A DNA stretch of 64,000 nt from CAVTWY01 sp963738615 (GTDB taxonomy: Bacteria > Pseudomonadota > Gammaproteobacteria > Burkholderiales > Burkholderiaceae_C): the NCBI GenBank assembly GCA_963738615.1, contig CAVTXI010000012.1, positions 1,426,001 through 1,490,000 on the forward strand. Reading direction: 5' to 3'. A program made the position numbers and the translations under genes. Below are positions 8,375-17,161 of the stretch, piece by piece; the first letter of the stretch is position 1; each line of letters starts with the position of its first letter. Under the pieces are notes generated by a model that worked only from the letters and a program-made list of their open reading frames with translations, was not told the origin of the DNA and did no database searches.

Positions 8375-8400
8375 TCACGCGTCATGTGTCACGCGTCATG
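8375..8400. repeat. 14-bp direct repeat between ctaD and the small assembly gene
   Basis: TCACGCGTCATG occurs twice, 8375-8386 and 8389-8400, with a period of 14 bases. It covers the ribosome-binding region of the small assembly gene. No function is known. Confidence 0.5.
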
Positions 8401-8404
8401 CGGG

Positions 8405-10036
8405 TCAATAGCCCAACACCTTCGTGGCGCTGGGGTCGAGCTTCGGTGGCGTCTCGAAGGTGTGGAACGGCGCGGGTGACGGCACCTCCCACTCGAGCCC
8501 TTCGGCACCCTCCCACGGACGCTGCGGCGCGGGCGCACCCTTGCCCCGCATGACCGGAACCACGATGAAGAGGAAGAAGAACACCTGCGAAAGCCCGAAG
8601 CCGAACGCGCCCACCGAGGCCCACCAGTTGAAATCGGCGAACTGCATCGGGTAGTCGGCGTAGCGGCGCGGCATGCCCGCCAGCCCCAGGAAGTGCATCG
8701 GGAAGAAGGTGAGGTTGAAGAAGATCAGGCTCGCCCAGAAGTGCACCTTGCCCAGCGTTTCGTTGTACATCACGCCGGTCCACTTCGGGCTCCAGTAGTA
8801 GAAGCCGGAGAACAGGCCATACAGCGACCCCGCGACGAGCACATAGTGGAAGTGCGCGACGACGTAGTAGGTGTCTTGCAGCTGGATGTCGACCGGCGCC
8901 ATCGCCAGGATCAGACCGGTGAAACCGCCCATGGTGAAGACGAAGATGAAGCCAACGGCGAACAGCATCGGCGTCTCGAACGTCATCGAGCCGCGCCACA
9001 TCGTCGCGATCCAGTTGAAGACCTTCACGCCTGTCGGGATCGCGATCAGCATCGTCGCGTACATGAAGAAGAGCTGCCCCGTCACCGGCATGCCGGTGGT
9101 GAACATGTGGTGCGCCCAGACGATGAACGACAGGATCGCGATCGACGACGTGGCGTAGACCATCGACGTGTAGCCGAAGAGCCGCTTGCGCGCGAACGCC
9201 GGGATCACCGCACTGACGATGCCGAACGCGGGCAAGATCATGATGTAAACCTCGGGGTGGCCGAAGAACCAGAAGATGTGCTGGTACATCACCGGGTCGC
9301 CGCCGCCCGCGGGCACGAAGAACGTGGTGCCGAAGTGGCGGTCGGTCAGCGTCATCGTGATCGCGCCGGCCAGCACGGGCATCACCGCGATCAGCAGGTA
9401 GGCCGTGATCAGCCACGTCCACGCGAAGAGGGGCATCTTCATCAGCGTCATGCCCGGCGCGCGCATGTTGAGGATGGTGACGATGATGTTGATCGAGCCC
9501 ATGATCGAACTCGCGCCCATGATGTGCATCGCGAAGATGCCGGCGTCCATGCTGGGGCCCATCTGAAGCGTCAGTGGCGCGTACAGCGTCCAGCCCGCGG
9601 CGGGCGCACCGCCAGGCATGAAGAACGACCCCACGAGCATGCTGGCGGCCGGGATCAGCAGCCAGAAGCTCAGGTTGTTCATCCGCGCGAAGGCCATGTC
9701 GGCCGCACCGATCTGCAGCGGGATCATCCAGTTCGCGAACCCGACGAACGCCGGCATGATCGCGCCGAACACCATGATCAGCCCGTGCATGGTCGTGAAC
9801 TGGTTGAACAGCTCCGGATTCACGAACTGCAACCCGGGCTGGAACAGCTCGAGGCGGATCAGCAACGCGAGGGTGCCGCCGACCATCAGCATCGTGAAGC
9901 TGAACAGCAGGTACATCGTGCCGATGTCCTTGTGGTTGGTGGCAAAAAGCCACCGCCGCCAGCCGCTCGGCGCGTGATCGTGATGGTCGTCGTGGGCGTG
10001 ACCGGGCGCGTGATGATGGTCGATGACGGCGCTCAT
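8405..10036 (-). CDS. ctaD: Cytochrome c oxidase subunit I
   Basis: This is the catalytic subunit of the aa3-type terminal oxidase, carrying heme a and the heme a3-CuB centre, and it pumps protons. The 543-residue product has 12 predicted helices. The CuB/heme signature WFFGHPEVYIMILPAFG and the following WAHHMFTTG block with the paired histidines are intact, as is the C-terminal HFHYVLVAGS. The start ATG at 10036 has a GGAGAG site 6 bases upstream. The N-terminus is rich in His and Asp (MSAVIDHHHAPGHAHDDHH), which is common in relatives. It follows coxB. Confidence 0.98.
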   Translation of the reverse strand: MSAVIDHHHAPGHAHDDHHDHAPSGWRRWLFATNHKDIGTMYLLFSFTMLMVGGTLALLIRLELFQPGLQFVNPELFNQFTTMHGLIMVFGAIMPAFVGFANWMIPLQIGAADMAFARMNNLSFWLLIPAASMLVGSFFMPGGAPAAGWTLYAPLTLQMGPSMDAGIFAMHIMGASSIMGSINIIVTILNMRAPGMTLMKMPLFAWTWLITAYLLIAVMPVLAGAITMTLTDRHFGTTFFVPAGGGDPVMYQHIFWFFGHPEVYIMILPAFGIVSAVIPAFARKRLFGYTSMVYATSSIAILSFIVWAHHMFTTGMPVTGQLFFMYATMLIAIPTGVKVFNWIATMWRGSMTFETPMLFAVGFIFVFTMGGFTGLILAMAPVDIQLQDTYYVVAHFHYVLVAGSLYGLFSGFYYWSPKWTGVMYNETLGKVHFWASLIFFNLTFFPMHFLGLAGMPRRYADYPMQFADFNWWASVGAFGFGLSQVFFFLFIVVPVMRGKGAPAPQRPWEGAEGLEWEVPSPAPFHTFETPPKLDPSATKVLGY

Positions 10037-10064
10037 GCTCTTGCTCTCCAGGGATCTGCGGTAA

Positions 10065-10121
10065 GGGTCAGCGGGTCAGCGGGTCAGCGGGTCAGGTGGG
10101 TCAGCGGGTCAGCGGGTCAGC
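10065..10121. repeat. Tandem 8-bp repeat (GGGTCAGC), seven units, after coxB
   Basis: Seven copies of GGGTCAGC lie head to tail, with one 1-base interruption after the fourth. On the coding strand each unit contains TGA; because the period is 8, stops occur in all three frames. The coxB stop codon at 10117-10119 is itself in the first unit. The repeat fills most of the 80-base gap before ctaD. Confidence 0.9.
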
Positions 10122-11741
10122 GGGCAACGACGATGTCGACGCGGCGCGCACGCGCCGCGTCTTTGTTGCCCGCTTCGATGTCCGATGGCCTGCGAAGCTC
10201 GATGCGGTCGGCTGCGACGCCCGCACCCTGCAGCGCGTCACGCACGGTCATCGCGCGCTCTTTCGCCAACTCGGCGTTCTTGGCCGCGCTGCCCGACGAG
10301 TCGACGTACCCCGACAGCGCCACCTTGGCGGCGGGTGCGCTTCTCAGGATGCCAACGGCCTTTTCGATCGCCTTCGCGGCATCGGCATCGAGCGAACTCT
10401 TGCCCACCGCAAACAGCACGCTGACCGGTAGGCCCTCGGCCGCAGCCGGCGAAGCGTTCACCGTAGCGGCAGCCGCAGCAAGCACAGGGGCCATTGCCGG
10501 CGCTGCGGCGGGCGCAGTCGCAGCAGAAGGCGCAGCTGGTGCGACAGCGACCGCTTTGCCCGAGCGCACCGCCAGCACCTGCGCCGGCTGAACGACCTGC
10601 CCGGTCTTGTTGGTCCAGGCATTCTTCGTGTACGCAACGACAGCGGCAATTTCGGTGTCGGACAACTGCTTCCACGCCGGCATCGCACCGACGCCGTTGA
10701 GCATGACCGCGATCTGCTTGCCAACGTCGGCGTCGAGCACGATCGGCGAACCCACCAGGCCCTTGATCGCCGGCGGCGCACCGGTGCCGTCGGCCTTGTG
10801 GCAGACCACGCAATTCGCAGACGTAGACCTTCTCGCCGCGGGCCTGCAGGTCAGCGAGCGTCCAGACCTTGCTCGGGTCGTCAGCGGCGGCAGCAAGCTT
10901 TTTCTTCTCGTCGTCGACCCACTTGGCATAGTTCTCTTGCGAGACCACCTTGACGTGGATCGGCATGTAGGCGTGCTCTTTGCCGCACAACTCGGCGCAC
11001 TGGCCGTAGAAGTCGCCGGTCTTCTGCGCGCGGAACCACGCGTCGCGCACGAAGCCTGGAATCGCGTCCTGCTTGACGCCGAACGCGGGAACCATCCAGG
11101 CGTGGATCACGTCGGCGGCGGTGGTGATGATGCGCACCTTCTTGTCGACCGGAACCACCAGCGGGTTGTCGACCTTGAGCAGGTAGTCGTCACCCGCCGG
11201 CGTGCCGGCATCGGACAAGCTCGCGCTGCTTCGGGTCAATCGTCGACAGGAAACCGATCCCGGCGCCTTCGCCGTTCAAGTACTCGTAGCCCCACTTCCA
11301 CTGGTAACCCGTGGCCTTGATCGTGATGTCGGCGTTGCTGGTGTCCTTCATCGCCACCACGGTCTTGGTGGCCATCAGTGCCATCACGATGACGATGAGC
11401 AACGGCACCACCGTCCACGCGATCTCGACCGCGGTGCTTTCGTGGAAGGTCGCCGACTTGGCGCCAAGCGACTTGCGGTGCTTGAAGATCGAATAGAACA
11501 TCACCGAAAACACGGCAATGAAGATGATCAGGCAGACGACCATCATGAAGTTGTGCAGCCACTGCTGCTCGACCGCAATCGCGGTCGCGGGCGGGTGCAG
11601 GTCGATCTGATTGACCGCGGGGCCGCCGGGCAGGTCTTTGACGTTGTAGGCCGCCAGCGCCGTCACGCTGGATAGGCCCAGACCGAGGCCGAGGGCCATT
11701 CGTGTCGCGGCGCGCTTGGTGGTGTCGAACATCGTCTGCAT
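10117..11741 (-). CDS. coxB: Cytochrome c oxidase subunit II fused to cytochrome c and OmpA-like domains (two frameshifts)
   Basis: The protein carries the CuA centre that accepts electrons from cytochrome c. Reading from the ATG at 11741: a signal peptide or first helix, two membrane helices, then the CuA domain with its ligand motif CAELCGKEHAYM. A cytochrome c domain follows with CVVCH and the axial methionine region GAMPAWKQLSD. Next comes an Ala/Pro-rich linker and an OmpA-like C-terminal domain (LFAVGKSSLDADA ... GYVDSSG ... ELAKERAMTVRDAL ... ARRVDIVV). The frame changes near 11225 and near 10823. In each case the protein resumes exactly in another frame, so single-run sequence errors are more likely than a pseudogene. 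The start has a GAAGAA site upstream. Confidence 0.9.
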
Positions 11742-11757
11742 GGTTCTTCGTCTGAGT

Positions 11758-12294
11758 TCAGGTTGGAGCGTGCATCGGCGTCGCTGGTGATCTGGCGAGG
11801 GCGCGCCGGAGTTCGAGGGCAAAGCGGTGCCGCCTGGGCCAGTCGACCTGTGTGCCGACCACGACGCGCCGCGCGCCGTAGGCCAGCAGCACGCGGGCGT
11901 CTTCTTCGATCACTCGTGTCCAGGCCAGTGGCAACTCGACACGATCGCGCGCCGCGCAGCGGCAGCGATCAATACATAACGTGCCCGCGTGCAGGCTGAT
12001 CACTTCGCCTTCGCCGACATGGCGGCCCCACACCAGCAGGGCCACGCCCACGGCCAACAACTCGAGACCGCAGAACACGAGCACGATGCCGAAGCCGGCC
12101 GCCAGAAACCCCACCGCGATCACGAGCGACACCGCGCACAGCAGCGCATAAGCCATGGCAGTCGCGCGCGGCGACAACGAACAATTGCGGGTGAGCGACC
12201 AGCGCATGCCATCGAAGGCGCCGACACGAGCGTCGACGCCGAGCGGCAGGCGCTCGGGAAGGCTCGTGGTGAGGGGGGAGGAAGACGTCATCAA
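11758..12294 (-). CDS. DUF2244 domain membrane protein
   Basis: The 178-residue product has two adjacent membrane helices (about residues 45-65 and 68-88) and a soluble C-terminal region with HVGEGEVISLHAGTLCIDR, ending in a helix that contains RHRFALELRRALA. This pattern matches DUF2244, an uncharacterised family often found immediately upstream of coxB in Burkholderiales and alphaproteobacteria. The gene ends 16 bases before the coxB start and is probably the first gene of the oxidase operon. Its biochemical role is unknown. Confidence 0.85.
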   Translation of the reverse strand: MMTSSSPLTTSLPERLPLGVDARVGAFDGMRWSLTRNCSLSPRATAMAYALLCAVSLVIAVGFLAAGFGIVLVFCGLELLAVGVALLVWGRHVGEGEVISLHAGTLCIDRCRCAARDRVELPLAWTRVIEEDARVLLAYGARRVVVGTQVDWPRRHRFALELRRALARSPATPMHAPT

Positions 12295-12339
12295 AGAGCA
12301 TCGATTCTAGCCGAGGGGTCCCGCGCGCCCGGGCATCGA

Positions 12340-12359
12340 AGCCTGTGAAAACACGGGCT
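12340..12359. terminator. Hairpin between BioC-like gene and DUF2244 gene
   Basis: AGCCTGTG and CACGGGCT form an 8-bp stem with one G-T pair and an AAAA loop. It lies downstream of the BioC-like gene and before the oxidase operon, so it could end the former transcript. No T run follows. Confidence 0.35.
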
Positions 12360-12408
12360 TGGCGCGGCGCGGATCGGACACGCCCGATCGACGCGCGGCG
12401 TCGTTTCA

Positions 12409-12433
12409 GGCCCGCGTCAGCCTGACGCGGGCC
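12409..12433. terminator. Long GC-rich hairpin over the stop of the BioC-like gene
   Basis: GGCCCGCGTC and GACGCGGGCC pair perfectly around a 5-base loop, and the stop codon (12417-12419) is inside the structure. Such a stable stem probably aids termination or protects the 3' end. There is no U tract on the minus strand. Confidence 0.4.
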
Positions 12434-13352
12434 CGCCTCGTGTTCGAGCCCCGCGACGCGACGGCAGGCTCGACGCGAGATCGTCGACCGCGATCCTCGT
12501 TGTCGAATCGCGCACGCGCGGCGCAACCTTGAAGGCGTGGCCGTAGACGATCTCGAAGGTCAACGCGATGCGACCATCGCTCGACCGCGCGGCAAGCGCC
12601 TTGTGCAGCAACTCGAGCCAGCGTCGCGTGCGCAGGCCGCCATGGCGGCCCGGCGCTGCATTCACCCCCAACTGACGCAGTTCGGTCAGCATGGCCTGCG
12701 GGTCGGCCCAATGCAGCGTCAACCGTTCCTGATCCATCACCGGATCGGCGAAACCGGCATGCACGAGCGCGTCGCCGATGTCGTGCATGTCGACCGGTTC
12801 GGCGGCGTGCGGGCCCCACCCCTGCGCCCGGTACACGTCCCTCAGCTCGCCCAGCGTGTCCGGGCCGATCGTCGAGAACATCAGCGCACCTTCGACCGCC
12901 AGCGCGGCGTGCCAGTGCGCGAACAACGCCGGATGATCGGCGTGCGCATGCAACGCCATGTTCGCCCAGAGCAATTGCGCCGACCCCGCTGGGACAGCAT
13001 CGTCACGGGTGGGCGGAGTGATCGGCGTCGCTGGCACCGACATCGTGGTGAAACGGCGCCACCAAGAAACAGAACGCTTGTCGGGTTCGATGACGGGGTC
13101 GTCGATGGCCGCGCGCGCAACCTGCGGTGTCGCGACCATGATCTCGGCATCCGGATACGCTGCACGCAGAACGGCATGACCGGCCTGCGGCCCCCACCAC
13201 TGCACGATCCGTTGCGGCTGCACCCGAAACAAGGGCAGGCGATCGGCCATGCGTTGCGCCACTTCACCGTGCAGCCACGGCTCTTGCGCGGCAAGCTGCC
13301 AACGGGTCACACAGCGTGCGAGCGCCGCGGCATCCACGGGTGGCGTCGTCAT
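12417..13352 (-). CDS. BioC-like methyltransferase with a degenerate SAM motif
   Basis: The 311-residue protein resembles the C-terminal half of BioC-type SAM-dependent methyltransferases. Examples are LLWANMALHAHADHPALFAHWHAAL, with the post-IV block ending in VEGALMFSTIGPDTLGELR, and the FADPVMDQERLTLHW region. The glycine-rich SAM loop expected near residue 50 (VLDxGxGxG) is replaced by RIVQWWGPQAG, so catalysis as malonyl-ACP methyltransferase is doubtful. The same degenerate paralogue sits beside comF in related genomes. The comF gene diverges from it, with only 22 bases between. The product is soluble and its substrate is unknown. Confidence 0.7.
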   Translation of the reverse strand: MTTPPVDAAALARCVTRWQLAAQEPWLHGEVAQRMADRLPLFRVQPQRIVQWWGPQAGHAVLRAAYPDAEIMVATPQVARAAIDDPVIEPDKRSVSWWRRFTTMSVPATPITPPTRDDAVPAGSAQLLWANMALHAHADHPALFAHWHAALAVEGALMFSTIGPDTLGELRDVYRAQGWGPHAAEPVDMHDIGDALVHAGFADPVMDQERLTLHWADPQAMLTELRQLGVNAAPGRHGGLRTRRWLELLHKALAARSSDGRIALTFEIVYGHAFKVAPRVRDSTTRIAVDDLASSLPSRRGARTRGGPASG

Positions 13353-13374
13353 TACTCGTCAGTATATTGAGCCG

Positions 13375-14094
13375 ATGTTTGGCATGTCCGCACGAACCAC
13401 GCTCCACGGCCTTGCGCTCCCCGCCCCCTGCGCGGTGTGTCGCATCGCGTGCGACCGTCGCGTATGCCGCGCATGCCTGGATCGTGACGCACCGCCACGG
13501 CCGCGATGTGCGCGCTGTGCGCTCGCGCTGCCCGCACGCGTCGATCGTTGCGCAACGTGCATGCGAGACGAACCGCCCTTCGCATCGACCATCACGGCCG
13601 TCGACTACCGGTTTCCGTGGGACGAACTGGTCGATCACTTCAAGTCGCATGCCGCGCTCGACCGTGCCGACGCGGTCGCCGAACTGATGCTCGACGCGAT
13701 CCGGCGCGCGGCCATGCCGATGGCCGACATCGTCGTGCCCGTGCCCTGCAGCCGCGAACGTGCGCGCGAGCGCGGCTACAACCCGGCGTGGGAACTCGCA
13801 CGTCGCGTGGCGCGAGCCCTTGCACTGCCGGCCCGGCGCGAGGGGCTGCGCCGCATCGTGCACACGCCGCCGCAGCGCGGGTCGACGCGCGCCGAACGCA
13901 TGCGCAACCTGCGTGGCGTGTTCGACGTTGCGCCTGCATCGCGTTCGTCGCTGCATGGCCGATCCATCGCGCTGGTCGACGACGTGATGACCACGACCGC
14001 CACGGCAAGCGAAGCCACGCGCACGCTGCTGGCAGCAGGCGCGCGCGAAGTCCACGTGTGGGTCGCCGCGCGCACGCCCCTGCCGGGCGACTGA
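13375..14094 (+). CDS. comF: ComF family phosphoribosyltransferase-like protein
   Basis: ComF proteins link DNA uptake with a PRTase fold. Two N-terminal zinc-finger cysteine sets are present (CAVCRIAC, CRAC, CARC, CATC). The double-stranded core DYRFPWDELVDHFKSH is typical of the family, and the C-terminus carries the PRPP-loop motif ALVDDVMTTTATASEA. The ATG at 13375 gives 239 residues. It is followed 19 bases later by trmL in the same direction. The family is required for transformation in several bacteria, but its enzymatic activity remains unsettled. Confidence 0.88.
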   Translation: MFGMSARTTLHGLALPAPCAVCRIACDRRVCRACLDRDAPPRPRCARCALALPARVDRCATCMRDEPPFASTITAVDYRFPWDELVDHFKSHAALDRADAVAELMLDAIRRAAMPMADIVVPVPCSRERARERGYNPAWELARRVARALALPARREGLRRIVHTPPQRGSTRAERMRNLRGVFDVAPASRSSLHGRSIALVDDVMTTTATASEATRTLLAAGAREVHVWVAARTPLPGD

Positions 14095-14113
14095 CAAGTG
14101 CCGACGATCGAAC

Positions 14114-14584
14114 ATGTTCCGCATCGTCCTCGTCGAACCGCAGATCCCGCCGAACACGGGCAACGTGATCCGGCTGGCGGCGAACACCGGCTGCGAACTG
14201 CACCTGATCGAACCGTTGGGCTTCTCGATGGATGACCGCCTGCTGCGGCGCGCCGGGCTTGACTATCACGAGTACGCGCCGGTGCAACGCCACGCGTCGT
14301 GGCAGGCCTTCGCAGCCCTTGCCACGCCCGACCCGTTGCGTTGCTTCGCCTTCAGCACACGCGCCGACGCGTCGATGTCGGCGATGCAGTGGCAACGCGG
14401 TGACACGTTCGTCTTCGGCAACGAGACGGCGGGTCTTGGCAAGGACCGCCTCGAGGCCTTCGCGCCCGCGCAACGTGTGCGCCTTCCGATGCGCCCCGGC
14501 CAGCGCAGCCTGAACTTGAGCAACGCCGTCGCCGTGGTCGTGTTCGAGGCCTGGAGACAGTGCGGCTACGACGGGGCTTGCTGA
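14114..14584 (+). CDS. trmL: tRNA (cytidine(34)-2'-O)-methyltransferase TrmL
   Basis: This SPOUT-family enzyme methylates the wobble base of tRNA-Leu isoacceptors. The 156-residue length is standard. Motifs seen are the N-terminal PQIPPNTGNVIRLAANTG, then LIEPLGFSMDD and RRAGLDYHEY, and the knot-forming C-terminus FVFGNETAGL and RSLNLSNAVAVVVFEAWRQ. It follows comF and converges on gpsA, with only 7 bases between the stop codons. Confidence 0.95.
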   Translation: MFRIVLVEPQIPPNTGNVIRLAANTGCELHLIEPLGFSMDDRLLRRAGLDYHEYAPVQRHASWQAFAALATPDPLRCFAFSTRADASMSAMQWQRGDTFVFGNETAGLGKDRLEAFAPAQRVRLPMRPGQRSLNLSNAVAVVVFEAWRQCGYDGAC

Positions 14585-14591
14585 AGCCGGC

Positions 14592-15614
14592 CTACTCGGC
14601 CCGCGCCTCACGCGACATCAAGCCGCGCACGCACTCGGCCGGCGCGAGGCGACCTTCGAGCACCGCGACCACGGCTTCGGTGATCGGCATGTCGACGCCC
14701 AGCGTACGCGCGCGTTGCAGCACGGTCGCGGCGCAGTACACGCCTTCGCTCACGTGGCCGAGTTCGGCCAACACCTGCGGCAGCGCAAGCCCCTGCGCCA
14801 GGCGCATGCCCACACGGCGGTTGCGCGACAGCGCGCCGGTCGACGTGAGAACCAGGTCGCCCAAACCCGACAGCCCCATGAAGGTCTCGGCCCGCGCGCC
14901 CATCGCCACGCCCAGCCGCGTCATCTCGGCCAAGCCCCGCGTCACCAGCGCCGCACGCGCGTTGAGGCCTGGGCGCGGCACACCGTCCTGCGGACGCTCA
15001 CCGAGGCCGTCGCAGAGGCCGGTCGCGATCGCCATCACGTTCTTCACGGCGCCGCCGACTTCCACGCCGACGATGTCGTCGCTGGTGTAGATGCGCGTGG
15101 CGTCGTGGTGGAAGGCGCGCATCGCCGCGGCGCGCAGCGCTTCGTCGCGGCTGGCGGCAACCAGTGCGGTCGGCTGGCCGCGCGCGACTTCGCTGGCAAA
15201 GCTCGGGCCCGACAACACTGCGGCGCTGGCCTGCGGCCGAACCTCGGCGCCGACCTCGTGGCCCAACAGGCCGCTGCCGTGCTCGAAGCCCTTGCACAAC
15301 CACAGCAACTGCGTGTCGACGCCGAGCGCACCAAGCATCTCGCGCAGCGCCGCCATCGGCGTGGCGACAACGATCAGGCAGTCGGTCGGGCGCGGTACGT
15401 CGACCACGCGCTCGACCGCCTGCGTCAGGTCATGGGTGAGGGCCAGCGACGCCGGCAGCGCCGCACCGGGCAGGTAGCGCGAGTTGGAGCCTGACGCGCG
15501 CAACTGCTCGATGTGCTGCGCATCGCGCCCCCAAAGCGACACGTCGTGGCGACGCGCGGCCGCAATCGCCAGCGCCGTGCCCCAGGCCCCGGCGCCCAGC
15601 ACCGAGATCTTCAT
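14592..15614 (-). CDS. gpsA: NAD(P)H-dependent glycerol-3-phosphate dehydrogenase
   Basis: The enzyme reduces dihydroxyacetone phosphate to sn-glycerol-3-phosphate for phospholipid synthesis. The ATG at 15614 starts directly with the nucleotide-binding motif MKISVLGAGAWGTALAIAAA. Further family blocks are SGPSFASEVARGQPT (substrate binding), the catalytic lysine in GGAVKNVMAIATGLCDGL, and GLGDLVLTSTGALSRNRRVG. The length of 340 residues is normal. It is the last gene of a rhodanese-grxC-secB-gpsA operon, a conserved betaproteobacterial arrangement. Confidence 0.96.
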   Translation of the reverse strand: MKISVLGAGAWGTALAIAAARRHDVSLWGRDAQHIEQLRASGSNSRYLPGAALPASLALTHDLTQAVERVVDVPRPTDCLIVVATPMAALREMLGALGVDTQLLWLCKGFEHGSGLLGHEVGAEVRPQASAAVLSGPSFASEVARGQPTALVAASRDEALRAAAMRAFHHDATRIYTSDDIVGVEVGGAVKNVMAIATGLCDGLGERPQDGVPRPGLNARAALVTRGLAEMTRLGVAMGARAETFMGLSGLGDLVLTSTGALSRNRRVGMRLAQGLALPQVLAELGHVSEGVYCAATVLQRARTLGVDMPITEAVVAVLEGRLAPAECVRGLMSREARAE

Positions 15615-15628
15615 GCGCGAAGCGACGA

Positions 15629-16117
15629 TCAGTTCAGCGGCTTGGGCACGCCAGAGTTCTGCGCGGCCTGCGCCTGCTGCGCCTCGTACATCGCCTGGAA
15701 GTTGACCTCCGACAGCAGCACAGGCGGGAAGCCGGCACGCGTGCACACGTCGGACACCGTGGCGCGCAGGTACGGATACACCATGCTGGGACACGCGATG
15801 CCAAGGATCGGGCCGACCTGATCCTGCGGAATGTTGCGGATTTCGAAGATGCCGGCCTGCTTGGCTTCGATCAGGAACAGCGTGCGGTCCTGGGCGAGCT
15901 TTGTCGTCACCGTGGCAGTGATGCTGACCTCGTAGACGCCTTCGGTCAACGTCTCGGCGGCGACGCCCAGGTTGATATCAACGTTGGGTGTCGCCTGCTC
16001 GAGCAGGATGCGCGGCGAGTTCGGTTGTTCCAGCGACAGGTCCTTCAGATACATGCGCTGAATGTTGAAGATCGGTCCGGTGGCGGCGGCTACTGCCGCG
16101 CCTTCTTCGTCTGCCAT
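15629..16117 (-). CDS. secB: Protein-export chaperone SecB
   Basis: SecB holds preproteins unfolded and passes them to SecA. The 162-residue product has the core FNIQRMYLKDLSLEQPNSP and the VYEVSITATVTTKLAQDRTLFLIEAKQAGIF region. The SecA-contact block LGIACPSMVYPYLRATVSDVCTRAGFPPVLL is intact, and a short Gln/Ala-rich tail follows, as in other family members. It ends 14 bases before the gpsA start. Confidence 0.97.
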   Translation of the reverse strand: MADEEGAAVAAATGPIFNIQRMYLKDLSLEQPNSPRILLEQATPNVDINLGVAAETLTEGVYEVSITATVTTKLAQDRTLFLIEAKQAGIFEIRNIPQDQVGPILGIACPSMVYPYLRATVSDVCTRAGFPPVLLSEVNFQAMYEAQQAQAAQNSGVPKPLN

Positions 16118-16227
16118 GGTGGTCGTCCTGGGAAGCGCTTCGACAGCGCGGGAGATGGGCCGCCGCAGGGCAAAAGAGCCACCCGGTGCGTGCGGACAAG
16201 GTTGCGATTATCGCGTGTCGGGCGCCT

Positions 16228-16488
16228 TCAGCCCTGCGCGAGCATCGGCATCAGGCCGCCGCGCTGATCAAGTGCGATCAGGTCGTCGCAACCGCCGACG
16301 TGCACGTCGCCGATAAAGATCTGCGGCACGGTGCGCCGGCCAGTCGTGTCCATCATCTGCTGACGCTGCTGCGCGTCGATGTCGATGCGGATCTCTTCGA
16401 TCTGCGCGACGCCGCGTTGCTTCAGCAGCGCCTTCGCGCGCACGCAGTAAGGGCAGACGGCGGTGGTGTACATGCGGACGTTGGCCAT
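16228..16488 (-). CDS. grxC: Glutaredoxin 3
   Basis: This 86-residue thiol-disulfide oxidoreductase has the active site CPYC at residues 12-15, the TVPQIFIGD block with the cis-proline, and the glutathione-binding GGCDDL. These match GrxC, which reduces protein and glutathione mixed disulfides in the cytoplasm. It lies between rhodanese and secB in the conserved operon. Confidence 0.95.
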   Translation of the reverse strand: MANVRMYTTAVCPYCVRAKALLKQRGVAQIEEIRIDIDAQQRQQMMDTTGRRTVPQIFIGDVHVGGCDDLIALDQRGGLMPMLAQG

Positions 16489-16544
16489 GGTTCTCCTTGT
16501 GACTCTTCGCGATCCTCGCGACGATCGATGCGCGACTGCGCAGG

Positions 16545-17041
16545 CTACTTGCGATTGCCTTTGCCCTTGTCGGTCGAGGGCTTCGCCTTGTTGTCATCGC
16601 TCTTCGTCTCGCTCTTCGTCTCGGCTGCTTCGTCTCGGCCTTCTCCACAGGCAGATTCGCCTCGCGCCATGTGCGCAGGCCCCCACCGAGCGTCACCGCC
16701 TTGTCGTAGCCCGCTTTGCGCAGCAGCGCTGCGGCCCTCGAGGAACGAGCGCCCGTCGGGCAGCACACGATCAGCGGCAGCGCCTTGTTGCTGGGCAGGT
16801 CCTTGTGGCCTTCGATGCCGGACAGTGGCACGTTGCGCGCGCCGCCCGGATGGCCCTGCGCGTATTCCGCCGGTTCGCCCACGTCGATCAGGATGCCCTT
16901 CTCGCGGTTGATCAGGCGCACCGCTTCCGCGGCACTGATGGACGAGCCACCCATGCCGCCACGCAGCGTCGGCGCCAGCAGCATGCCCCCCGACACGAGT
17001 GCAAGCATGACGAGCGGCCAGTTCTGGACAAAGAATTCCAT
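16545..17041 (-). CDS. Membrane-anchored rhodanese-domain protein (one frameshift)
   Basis: An N-terminal transmembrane segment (NWPLVMLALVSGGMLLAP) is followed by a single rhodanese domain with LIDVGEPAEYAQGHPGGARNVP and the active-site loop CCPTGARSSRAA, then a charged Lys/Glu/Thr-rich tail. The frame changes near 16628, inside a repeated GCCGAGACGAAG stretch. Restoring one base gives a continuous tail ending at 16545, about 164 residues in all. It is the first gene of the rhodanese-grxC-secB-gpsA operon. The domain probably moves sulfane sulfur at the membrane; the physiological substrate is unknown. Confidence 0.85.
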
Positions 17042-17161
17042 GCGGTCTTTACGGTTGGTTCGGACGCCTTGCTTCCCCTGCGCAAGGCATCGGTCGAGGG
17101 GCGCGAATTATAGAATTCGCCCCTTGCCTCGCACTCCTTCACGCGCTGCGTGCGCCATAAC
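17042..17161. promoter_or_regulatory. Divergent promoter region of rhodanese operon and gpmA
   Basis: These 120 bases separate two divergent genes. The only AT-rich element is GAATTATAGAATTC at 17105-17118. On the minus strand it contains a perfect TATAAT (17107-17112); on the plus strand it contains TAGAAT. No good -35 box is seen at the usual spacing for either, so the promoter assignment is tentative. Confidence 0.4.

Noticed and set aside
8375..8400. Direct repeat as a regulator binding site in the oxidase operon
   Set aside because: It lies inside an operon just before a start codon, has no palindrome and no known matching factor; kept only as a repeat.
10800..11240. Programmed ribosomal frameshifting in coxB
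   Set aside because: No slippery heptamer or downstream pseudoknot is evident at either site, and the same kind of indel affects many unrelated genes nearby.
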